DNA from: Pogonophryne albipinna
Taxonomy: Eukaryota; Chordata; Actinopteri; Perciformes; Artedidraconidae
Assembly (NCBI GenBank): GCA_028583405.1
Contig: CM053247.1
Coordinates: forward strand, 14,190,063-14,254,062
DNA: 64,000 nucleotides
Direction: 5' to 3'
Positions 49,137-59,404 of the stretch are shown here, one piece after another (position 1 is the first letter of the stretch; the number at the start of each line of letters is the position of its first letter). A model generated the notes under the pieces. The model was not told the DNA's origin. It worked only from the letters and a program-made list of their open reading frames with translations, and searched no databases. Made by a program: the position numbers and the translations under genes.

Positions 49137-49450
49137 TGTTACAACCCGGCTCCTGGGCTGCAACAAAAAGCAGGGAGGCGAGACGAGAGGTACGAATATA
49201 CGTTTATTTGCTAAACACGTCAACTAAATGGACACCAGCAACAGGTCCCCGAAGCTGGCGCAGAGAGAGTGCCCAGAGGAGTGAGAGAGACGTATCTGGC
49301 TGGGCTCCTCCTATAACCTTTTCCCCAGGTGTAGCTCATCAGGCAGGTCTCCTCCCCGACAGGTGCGGCTCATCACCCCCGGAACCTGTGAACACCCACA
49401 AAGCACACACAAATAGACGGCACCCCACGTAGTGTGGAGGGGTCGTCACA
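49137..49450 (-). repeat. 5' LTR of the Gypsy element
   Basis: 314 bp. On the minus strand it starts TGTGACGACCCCTCC and ends GTTGTAACA. Identity to the other LTR implies insertion recent relative to the neutral substitution rate, assuming no gene conversion. Confidence 0.93.
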
Positions 49451-50038
49451 GGTCTAATATATTGCTTTCCTGCAGTGTTAACTATGTTTAAACACATGCA
49501 TTTCCAAACATTTGGACTACCTATGTTGTAAATGTATTATCTTTTCAATTTACACACGGCATCTATTGCACGTCTGTCCGTCCTGGGAGAGGGATCCCTC
49601 CTCTGTTGCTCTCCCTGAGGTTTCTCCCATGTTCCCCTTTAAACTGTGGGGTTTCTCTGGAAGTGTTTCCTTGTGTTTCCATTTATTAATTATATGTTTT
49701 ACATTTGATAACACCAATGTGTTTAATACTGGCAACTTCTAATTGTGGGAAAAATGAAAACGTTCAGTAGAGACGTCCCATAGAACATTTTGCGAAACAC
49801 AATAGCCAGCATGTGTAGTTCTGGGGGGCGTTCGATTCCAGTTTTGGATAGTCTGGCGTGGTTTCGTTCCATTTCAAACAGCTGTTTGACGCTCGGCGTA
49901 ACCTTGGCGCACGGCCACTCCAACATCCAATCCCAGAGCTTGAAGATTAATCACAGGGACAGTAGTCCTAAACGATAGCTGGGGATTATGGGTAGTGTAG
50001 TGTCTTCGGCCATCCTAAACTCAGAAATGTTTTTCGGA

Positions 50039-50472
50039 TTTGATATGGCATTAACACCATATCCCTACATGCATTGCGGCTAAAACATCCAATCAGCGAG
50101 CTTAAACCATAGCTGAGGATCAGTTCAGTGGCTGTGTATCACAATGATGCTCGAAATGTCCCTTATAGGCCTACGTCTGTTTCCGGTTATTTTTATTTTG
50201 AAATTCAGTTCCTGACGGACGCCAAAAAAGCCAGAGATTATGGAATTAAACAAATAAATAAAAACAAGGATAATTGTGCGTTATTGGTGAGTAAATAACA
50301 GTGTGTTATTTTGAAAAGAATAACAAATTAGAAGGAAAAAAAGATTTAAAAAATACAGATTTCAGTATTCTGAGGCTCTGAGCCCCATTTATTTTCCTCA
50401 CAGACGACAAAAAAAGTCCAACATTATACGATTTAAAATACAAACAATAATCGTGGCTTGATATTGAGTAAG
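50039..50472 (-). repeat. Inverted repeat arm of about 430 bp, right
   Basis: Reverse complement of 43334-43764, with about 30 bp of divergence around 50150-50190. The two arms enclose the foldback and Gypsy elements. Confidence 0.82.
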
Positions 50473-50877
50473 AACATGTTTTTATGAACCCCACAACTTC
50501 CTGTCTTCCAAGACCCGAACGGACAAAAAGACGTGCTGCAGGCACGAAACATACTACCAATAGAAATCCATTGCTTTTAAAATCGTTCTGTGTGACACGA
50601 AAAAAAAGGGGAAAATCTTGTTGGTGAACACGAATCAATAGATTAAATGTCGTGACTATAACACGAAATGCCGTGAGACTGGGTTGGGTTGTTGGCCCGG
50701 AAAGAACCTCGATTTTATGGGGCCAGAAAAACTGTGAAATAGTACCCGCTTGCCGGAACTACGCCAAGTGGAAACGCAACCAAATACGGGCCAGGCATGG
50801 CACGCTTAAAGCGAGCTCCGTGCTGTAGTGGAAATGCGCCATAGACTACTGAGTCCAGCAGTATCAATTTCATTAAG

Positions 50878-51388
50878 AACTAATGGTAAAATTGTCTTTT
50901 TATCACTCATATAGCAGATAAACATGCATTATGTACTATGGAGGGGACTTTGACAGAGGATTACTCAAAAAGTACACAGTAAAAGTAGCCTACTTCATTT
51001 CATTTCTGGTAGCAGACAAACTAGTACCGAGTCCAACAGTGTCAGTTTTATTAAGAACTTGTGGTAAAAAATATTTGTATCACTCATAGAATATAGCAAG
51101 AAAAAAAATGAAGAGCAGCTGATTTGATAAAACAAACTCGAGACGGCTGAGGTGTCCAGGTGCCAGAACAGCCACAAGTGGGACAGAGCTCTGTCTACAA
51201 GTTACTACAAGTTCTTAATAAAACTGACACTCGGTACTAGTTTGACTGCTACCAGAAATGAAATTAAGTACTTTTACTGTGTACTTTTTGAGTAATCCTC
51301 TGTCAAAGTCCCCTCCATAGTAGCCTACATAATGCATGTTTATCTGCTATCTTTGATGAGTGATAAAAAGACAATTTTACCATTAGTT
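50878..51388. repeat. Inverted repeat with about 183-bp arms
   Basis: 50878-51062 and 51207-51388 are reverse complements with few mismatches (CTCAAAAAGTACACAGTAAA against its complement near 51280), with a 144-bp loop. A diverged third copy of the arm follows at about 51455-51505 (ATCCTCTGTCAAAGTCCCCT). Probably a non-autonomous DNA element whose ends I could not fix. Confidence 0.75.
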
Positions 51389-51720
51389 CGAAATGATATT
51401 GATACTGTTTGACTTTGTATTAGTTAGCCTACTACTAACAATACATTGAAGTAATTGTATGCTGTACTTTATGAGAAATCCTCTGTCAAAGTCCCCTGCT
51501 GAGAACAAAATCAAGCCACTTCTGCTCGAGTATGTTTGTGTGGGACAATGTGGGACATGTAAATGCAATGTTGACGCGTGAACTGTCAACGGGGGATGGA
51601 GAGACACTATGGACGCTCGTGAACTGTCAGCGGGGGGTGGTACACTGTGGACCTCTGTCGCCTGTCAGCGCAACTTACATGATGCCGTTTGAAACATATA
51701 ATGATAAAGGGCGGTGCCGG

Positions 51721-52241
51721 TGTTGTGTCAAATGATGCACCCCCGTCGTGAAATGCACCCCTTGACACGGGAATGCGCATTTTAATGTATAGTCTGCTAT
51801 TCTATGTTGTCTTTTTGATGGTTGGGTTGTCGAATCCTGGATTTTGCATTCATTCGTCATTTATTTTTCAGTACATTTTTTATTTAATATGTTTTTATTT
51901 AATTGTGACGTCCTGCCTGTATACTTGTGCTTCTACTTGTGCTTTACAATGTATTGTTTATGTTTACATCAAGTGATTGAGGGTGATTAATAGAAACATT
52001 TGTATTTAGGGGGGTGCTTTTTATGAACAGCCTGGTTGCCACAATATGCACCCCTTGCTATCTCTGACAATAAACGTGTCACATACATGAAACGTGCTCC
52101 ATTTATTGGTACTAGTCCTACAACTATACCCTACAAAGTGCTTGAGGGTGGGATTAATAGAAGCATATTCTTTGGGGGGGTGCTTTTTACGGCAGGCCAG
52201 GGGGTGCATTTCACGACGGGGGTGCATCATTTGACACAACA
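51721..52241. mobile_element. 521-bp TIR element flanked by CCGG
   Basis: The ends start TGTTGTGTCAAATGATGCAC and continue CCCCGTCGTGAAATGCACCCC, with the complement at the right end (arms about 41 bp). CCGG stands on both sides (51717-51720 and 52242-52245). CCGG is self-complementary, so part of it could belong to the inverted repeat. No transposase. Confidence 0.78.
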
Positions 52242-52852
52242 CCGGCCGTCAGCGAACCGAGCCGGCCTTTCTCCGCATCTGATTAATGTCATATCAGATT
52301 TTAGAAAAGCGTTTTAGCCAATCAAAATGAAATATGCGGGACATCATCTCAATTTGCGGGACGCACCAAAAGTCGTGAAAATGCTGTGCAGTACCGCACA
52401 AAGCGGGACATCTGGTCACCCTAGTGACAGCTGAGTTTACCGCAGTGCAGAATCGCTGTAGGCCTATAGTTTAAATCTCCTAACAATGTTGTCCATTTTA
52501 GACATAGGCCTGTTATATTTACAGCCTTTAATAACATCCATTTTCTGGGCTCAATATGTGTCTTGCCTTTTTTTGTTGTGAAAACAAATGGACCGTAGAT
52601 ACACGGATTGACCGTCCTCATCTGCATTCTTATTTTGTAAGGTAACTTCCGGTAGCAAAATATGAAAAACCGGTAGTTTTTTTTTTTCTGTTTTCTATTG
52701 ATTTCATTTTTTGTTTTGAGAAGTAGAAAATGAAAATCATCCCGTTTTTAAGTTTAGTAAATCCCTTTTTGACCATGATAAAGAAAAACGCCTTTTATTT
52801 CAATTTTGGTTTTTCAATTTTAAAACGAAAATCAAATATCCAGTCGTTTTTT

Positions 52853-52908
52853 GTTTTTGAATATCCATTTGTGAAAAGAAAATCCAATGACCAAAACATA
52901 CACTGACC
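52853..52908. repeat. 56-bp outer inverted repeat, right
   Basis: Exact reverse complement of 42941-42996. Just inside it lies an A/T-rich stretch (52660-52850) with GAAAAT and TTTTAAAAC words that has no counterpart next to the left copy. Confidence 0.88.
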
Positions 52909-52911
52909 GCC

Positions 52912-54648
52912 TATCCACCCTTTCAGAACAGCCATTGCTGAGGAAGAAATAGAAAGCATCCTCACATGTAGGGACACGAAGGGTGAATACACAAACTCGC
53001 AGGCGTTTATTTCTCTGAGCAAAGCTTGAAAAAGCCCTCGTAGAAGAGGAAAAAGCGATTGAATGCTTGAGCCACAAAGGGAGTTAAAAAAGGGGTGGAA
53101 GAGGGTAAGAGAAACCAATTTCATACTGTGATCTTGCAACATCTTATAATTCGACTTTGAATGAGCGCGCCGTTGTTTGTAAGCACAGAGCCAAGTTCAG
53201 TTGCTTCTTACTTCAACAGAATCCATTCCTTTTCCAGCTCACTTCAACTCTCGCCTCTTTTATGCATTTCATGCCTTCGCTGTTTCTTTATACTTTCACT
53301 TTCTCTGATGTGCTCTCCTATTTTTCCTGCTCATATGCATCAGAAAAAACAAGATTCAAACATTTTGCATATGCTACAGGGAATAGCCAGTGAGCAAGAT
53401 GCCATCCACATTCCTAACCCTTCTTGCTGTGCTCTGATTGGTTGATTGTTTTATCAACGGGGGGTAAAACATCAGTAAGCACAACCCCTGACCTATTTTA
53501 ATTACTTTTAAAGAAAGTCAGTAAGTTAGTTGCTGACATTTGGTAAAGCAGCGCTAATGCCAAGAAAAAGATGCCCAATGGGGAGGGTTAGGGTTACACA
53601 TATGTTTTCAAACAGGATCTACAATGTAATTTAATGTTACTTGCAAGAAATGCGGGGAGACTAAGATGGAGAATATCACAAATCAAAGTTCCTGGGCCAG
53701 ATATCAGGCTGGGGTATGTTGATGGAGCCTCTAACCCTAGGCCAACACGGTCCTAGCAGTAGAATTGTCAGGTGTAAATGTCCTAAATAGTTAATGGACT
53801 ATTTTCCTTGTTCTTCATTGACCTGTCGACTTTGTGCAGTTGCACACAAACACACAGCCTACCTGTGCAGCTATTATTACAGATCTTTGAGTTTTAAGTG
53901 GTTTATTTCAGAGTTTTCTGCAATGTCAGTGGACCCCAAGAGGGCATTCAGATAGTTCCAATGGTCCCTAGAGAAAGGGTATTTTATACTAATCAATTCA
54001 CTATAGAATTGAGCCTTATGTAACTAATACCCATAACAGTGACTATTTTTAACATAGGTTTCACTTGTTGAACTTATCTCCTCAACTTAAGTAAAGAACC
54101 ATAGAATCCAGTGCTTTTTATGATCCAATAACCAAACTCTTTTCAGATGACGGTCCCTGAAACATTTTTAAATAAACAGGCTTTTGATCCAATGTACCTG
54201 AATTTAAGTGCCTGACTTGAAAAAGGTTAATCCATTGGTTTAGATAACTAACTGTTGTTCATTGATAGGCTGATCGTTTGACTGCTTGTGTTTCTTTAAA
54301 TGTCTCACTTTGTGATAGCGATGTTTTGTTCCCTGTTCTCAGCACTTCATTTAGTATATCATCATGATGGTATAAGAAGGTAAAAGGTGGAGGCTGAAGA
54401 CATAGCAGAGCACGTCTTCCTTTATTACACAACATAAAGGGTATACAGTATGTGCAATATGTACAAAGATGCAAATGTAAGCCATTTCCATTGGTATAGA
54501 ACAAATAGAAGAAGGAGTCAATACTTGGTAAATGAAATAAACTGATAAGCTGAATATAAAAGTAGTCAAGTACTTCCTGTGGATTGATTGCTTGTAGTAC
54601 TCTGAGCTCCTTATCCACTGGTGTCTTCTCTCCTCATCACTTCATCAG
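52912..54648 (+). other. Intron without recognised features
   Basis: Non-coding sequence from the outer inverted repeat to the exon at 54649. ORFs of up to 119 codons have no domain features. Confidence 0.5.
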
Positions 54649-54726
54649 TTCACGGACTCGGCGGAGGCGACGCTATCGGAGGTCAGAGTCGGACAGTTCT
54701 TCTTACCGATCGTCCGCAGAGGACAG
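54649..54726 (+). CDS. srrm4: srrm4 exon, Arg-rich then Ser-rich (78 nt)
   Basis: Acceptor CTTCATCAG, donor GACAG|GTAGGA. The exon is 78 nt, symmetric in phase 2. It encodes SSRTRRRRRYRRSESDSSSY and then RSSAEDR, an arginine cluster followed by acidic and serine residues as in the middle of SRRM proteins. It comes directly after the mobile-element-rich 11.8-kb intron. The mammalian protein has more residues here, so a further exon may have been lost or gone unrecognised. Confidence 0.85.
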
Positions 54727-55454
54727 GTAGGAAGCTGTCCCTCCCCCTCCTCACCCCCCTTTACTCCCTCAGTTTATCTTATCAGCTCCGGGTGTCTGCC
54801 GGTTTCCTGGTCACACCAGAGCGATGACTGAAAAGGCAGAGGTGACTTCCTGATCTCAGGCACGACCGGCCCTTATCACAACTTCACAGGAAGTGGCCCC
54901 ATATTCCCTCCACAGATCAATGCACTCCATTATAATGACATATTGCAAAAATCTTGAAAGATGAAGGATGTTGTTTTTCACAGTTTTTATGGATTTTACT
55001 GAAAAGGGTGGACACGTAAGGATCTCTAGTGCTAGAGGAAGAAGTTGACCCTGGTGATAATTGCTTTTTAAATAATCATTGATCAACACTGAATGCAGAA
55101 CATTGCACTTAGCATCAGAGCGCCACTTAGCGCCATCTTTATGAACACTTCAATAAGTGAACTTTGACCTGTTAATCTGTTCAAAAGAACAATTACATTT
55201 AATTATATTAAATATGTTTATAACTTTTTATTACACAATTATTATTATTATTATTATGATTGCATTGGGTTTAGAGAAATAATGATTTGGCTTTAAAATA
55301 CATTATTATAAAGAAAATAAAAAATAATTTCAGCTATTTTCCTAGGTAGAAAAAGGCTTGAGAAGACATTCTCTTGAGTGCAGAATTAGCTGTAAGTGAT
55401 TTGAAGCATTAATGTCACGATGCTATGTGACTTAAACTAAGCATTTTCCCACAG
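54727..55454 (+). other. srrm4 intron, no recognised features
   Basis: 728-bp intron, donor GTAGGA and acceptor CCCACAG. It includes a short TTA trinucleotide run near 55240. Confidence 0.75.
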
Positions 55455-55620
55455 ACACCACCTGCAGAGATCTGTTGTTCATCACACATTAGGAGACCTG
55501 GCAGCTGTAGTAGAGGAAAACAACGGAATGCTTGACCATACCGACCTGAAGTGGAGACCCGCCACCAAATCAGTGTGTAAAACGGCTCCAAAATATCGCT
55601 CCATCCTGTCCACCGCCACC
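55455..55620 (+). CDS. srrm4: srrm4 exon, non-RS segment (166 nt)
   Basis: Acceptor TTTTCCCACAG, donor GCCACC|GTAAGT. The exon is 166 nt; it enters in phase 2 and leaves in phase 0. It encodes about 55 residues including HHTLGDLAAVVEENNGML and KTAPKYRSILSTAT. This is the least basic part of the protein. Its place before the YDSGNDTSSPPS block corresponds to the Leu/Gly-containing middle of SRRM4. Skipping this exon alone would break the frame. Confidence 0.87.
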
Positions 55621-55794
55621 GTAAGTACACTTCAGGCCTCTAACGCTGCTGGGTCAATTCCATTTCTCAGTTACAGTATGGCCATGTGAAACAGCTCATT
55701 CTCAGTCAAAATGAAATACCTACAGAGAGGCAGTTGGGTTTGGAAAATCCTCATTTAAAAGAAGAAATTATATTTTGAAACTCAGCTGCTTTAA

Positions 55795-56167
55795 AGGTGG
55801 GATAGGTAATTTTGGAGAAACCAGCTAGAATTTGAAAATACACAGCCAGAAAAAATCTGCCACTTCCTTACAGAGCCCCTCCTCCAACGCACACATGAAC
55901 GTGCACATGACCAATGAGGGCACGAGATAAGTTTGTGCACAGATAGAAGGCTGACAGGCAGGTAGGCCATCCAGTTATTTTAGCCGGGCCGGCTCAGATG
56001 ATTGGTCGTGCTTTTTACAGTAATACGGCTTCCAGAGATGACATTTTTTATGGATTTTTTGTCAAAGCACTTCAGATATTCATTGCTATCGGGATGTTAA
56101 GAGCATTCCATGAAATATAACAAAAAGTGTATCTCGAGCCGGTTTCTCAAACGTACCTACCCCACCT
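55795..56167. mobile_element. TTAA-flanked MITE, copy 2
   Basis: Starts AGGTGGGATAGGTAA and ends TACCTACCCCACCT, with TTAA at 55791-55794 and 56168-56171. The interior matches 529-953 in the same orientation (ACAGAGCCCCTCCTCCAACG, GAGGGCACGAGATA, TTCAGATATTCATTGCTATC), with a shorter middle. Confidence 0.87.
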
Positions 56168-56846
56168 TTAAAGGATCAATATTCCCAAAAAATATTCATG
56201 GCCTGACTGATCTTTTATGAATTCTTTATTTGTACAGTTATTTTGTCAGTTCTTGTTGACTTTCTAAAACCTAATATAGACCTCTCCATAACTATAATGA
56301 TACTGCTGGGAAAAGGACACATTCTTTGTATTGAGGCAATGTGAGTACAGTGTTTTTTAATCCTTATTTTCCCTTCTATAAATAAAGTTCTGGATTCAAA
56401 TGAAAACCAACACCAAGAAAAAAATATTCAATTTTTGGAGCTATTACTATGAATTTCATTTAGAAAAATGTGTTCAGTGATGTCAAAGAATATTCAGTGC
56501 CAATATTTTTCAATAATTGTTTTAGGACTGTGTTGCATCCTTGGTCAAGGTGAGGGTAATACTGTGTGTCAGCTTTAACTGTTGACTTGCTAATATAGAT
56601 TTTGAGTTGACGTACAGTATACTGGATGTAAAAAAGCCAGTACTTTATATTAAGATGTGTCTGTAGTTAGATCTGCGGGGGTACTGCTTGGAACACAGCT
56701 ACATTGAGTATAGCTGCACAGGAAGTGAAGCATTTGTTGTGTATAAGGAACACACATTTTCATGCTAGAAGGAGAAAGGAAGCACATGTTTATTGTCTTG
56801 GGTCATCAAAAGCTCAACATACTGGGATTAGTCACTTCTGCTTCCT

Positions 56847-56956
<110 letters not shown>

Positions 56957-59081
56957 TGCTGACATTGGATTCAATTGTACCTACTTAATTCATGTCAGAA
57001 TAATTGTAAGGGAGACTGGGCTGAAGCAGGAAAATAAGTCACAGAATGATCACTTGATTTTTTGAATTATTAGTATTTTCTTGCCACTTTTGACCAAAAT
57101 AAGCAACAACAAAAATCAGGTAAAAAATTGTTATTTACTTCTTTCTTTTTTTATCTAATTACCGGTAAACACTTCTGGTTTAGACGGACAGTATTTTGTG
57201 TTTGATGTCTAAATACTTGCATACTAGCTTTCTTTCTGGACTGAGGATTTACTGTACATACATCAAAATATGTTTTATATATATATATCCACGACTCAAC
57301 TGTGAATCACAGCGTTTAGACGACAGCATTTTCCAAATGTGCTGTTTATTGCAGGTTGATTATCTTTTTTTCTTTTAAGTGATGTTCTCCCATAGAGCCT
57401 TATCAAGGCTGTACAGCTTTGACCTTCAACTCATTGTCCCGTGCTTACGGAGTGTGAAATATATTTAATTTTTCACCAGCAATCATTACATTATGCTAAT
57501 TGCACATAATGTTTTTAATTACACACCACGGGGTCTTCATTGAAATACAATAAATGAATCCATATATTGAATCATGCCTGGCATTCAATATCCCAAAGTC
57601 TTTTAGGAGGAATTCACAGTTGGTTGCTGAGGGGACGCCTTACTGTATTGCAATAACTCTGTGGTATTTGCATTTGTTTTGGGGGTTTGGTTTGGTAAAT
57701 GTAATTTCAAAAGCAATGCCAAATGATCTTTGTTTAATATTTCTTTCCCCAAAAAAGCAATCCAGAAAGGGACAGGTAGGTATGACCGGACAGAATAACC
57801 CCCAGAAAACCCTCTAACCCTGTAAATGTAACTAATGAAATGATTTTGTGGTGGGAGAATAAAAAAGACAAAAACAAAATTGAAAGCTCACAAGAACCAT
57901 TTGAAATGTTTATTTGAAGGCAACTTATCCAAATATCTCCAGGTGACGGTAAAAGATGTCTCTGTTTAAAAAAATTCTTTCTGTGAGCGAGAACGATACG
58001 AGTGATAGACAGGATTGTAGAGGAACTAAGATGTGTTTATTTCCCTCAGGGGTTCCTCTGTTGTATTGACTTTAGACTAGATAATGGAACACCTTCGGGA
58101 GGACAGACTAGATAAAGAAAGAGTGACTCCTTATCAATAAATAAACAGAGATCATCATTATATTAGTCAGCTATATGATCCTTGGAGAGACACTATATTT
58201 TTCCCGTGCATGGACGTCTGCAGTAAAAAACTTTAACAGCTGCTTTGTGCAGTTGTACTTTAAAAGTACGCTCTCAGAAAAACTCCATAACAATGCACCA
58301 TTAAGGAGAGAAAGAGGAATATACCAATATAGGTCTAACTGGCTCTGGGTTTGAAGAGAGGGTTATTGTCTTTTTCTTGCAATTGACGACTCTAATGATG
58401 CACTTATGTTGCCCGCTCTTCCCTTTTTCTTACACCTTACCTACTTAAGGAGGAAATCTTGATTGGTAAGTCGATGCTATCCACAGATTTAGGGATTTAC
58501 TTGTAGGTCGCTGCAGGCAAATGATTTACTTCTTACAGGAGAAAGAGCACCCACACAGTGTCATCTGTCCCATTCTGAGGGCTATCTTAGTTAGAATGAT
58601 GGGATCTCTCTTTGTCTGCAAATCCTTTTCATTTATACATAATACCCATTTTGTGATGTTTGTTCAATGTTCTTAAATGAGGCTTTTCAAGGGGGCTATT
58701 GTTTACTCTTTTTCTCTTCACTCGAGTTAGAACCGGTAGATCTTTCCACGCATAGTTTCTCTCTCTTCTCTGCTCTTTTGTTGTTCCTTTCATATAATTG
58801 TTTTAGATTAGACTTACTTTATCTCAATTAGTTTCTTTTTGATTTTTTTGTTTATAGTTAATTTCAGACTTTCTTTTGGGGTTAATCGCATGCTTCAAAT
58901 TTGCATGATGTCTTTCTCTTTTTAAATGTTCTGTCCTGAGGAAAAAAAAAATCCCTTCTCTTTGTTTTCAAGGGGAATATGTGCCTTTGTAGTAGAGTAT
59001 TCACAGTGCATCAAAGCAGATAGCAGGTTCCATTTATCAACTTGTTTGGTTTTAAACTGCAGCTTATTTGTCTGTTTACAG

Positions 59082-59404
59082 ATTTTGTCACCAAAACCTG
59101 GAAACGAGCTTTTACACGGAAAAGAGTCTCAGCATTTATCGGGCCAGACCAAAGCTCCACACGATTACGATTCTGGGAATGACACGTCTTCGCCTCCGTC
59201 AAGCAAAACTGGTGTTTTTCAGGCGATTGTCACTGACAACAAGAGGAACCACTGCAAACGCCTGGCCTCGCCAGAGAAGCTGAAGTTCACTGACAGAGAC
59301 AATGCCTCTGATTCAGGAAACTCTGTGACAAGCTACGCTTCCCTGTGCAAACCTTACAGAGAGGACAGCTTGTCTGCAACGCTTTTCAGTGGAAACGGCA
59401 AGAG
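59082..59404 (+). CDS. srrm4: srrm4 exon with YDSGNDTSSPPS block (323 nt)
   Basis: Acceptor CTGTTTACAG, donor AAGAG|GTAAAG. The exon is 323 nt, phase 0 in and phase 2 out. It encodes about 107 residues, ILSPKPGNELLHGKE at the start, DYDSGNDTSSPPSSKTG about 33 residues in, then DNASDSGNSVTSYASL. The DSGNDTSSPPS and SDSGNS pair is a recognisable SRRM3/SRRM4 feature. This is the largest internal exon. The frame is also open upstream of the acceptor, to 58926, by chance. Confidence 0.92.

Larger units (their letters stand above)
46041..49450 (-). mobile_element. Truncated Ty3/Gypsy element, probably Gmr1-like, identical LTRs
   Basis: Two 314-bp LTRs (46041-46354 and 49137-49450, TG...CA) look identical base for base, and GGTC flanks both sides (46037-46040 and 49451-49454). 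On the minus strand a TGGGGGCTCGT primer site (49124-49134, tRNA-Pro type) follows the 5' LTR, and a polypurine tract ATGGGGGGGAG (46355-46365) precedes the 3' LTR. The coding part has gag, a zinc knuckle, protease and integrase N-terminus in that order. The integrase core, RT and RNase H are absent. Integrase directly after protease is the order known in Gmr1-like Gypsy elements. It is recent but not autonomous. Confidence 0.92.
42844..54648 (+). other. 11.8-kb srrm4 intron with nested mobile elements
   Basis: Donor GTCAGT at 42844, acceptor TTCATCAG at 54648. Inside 42941-52908 are at least five elements or inverted repeats (separate entries). 52909-54648 is non-coding sequence without bounded repeats. 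No srrm4-like RS-coding exon was seen inside. Confidence 0.8.
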
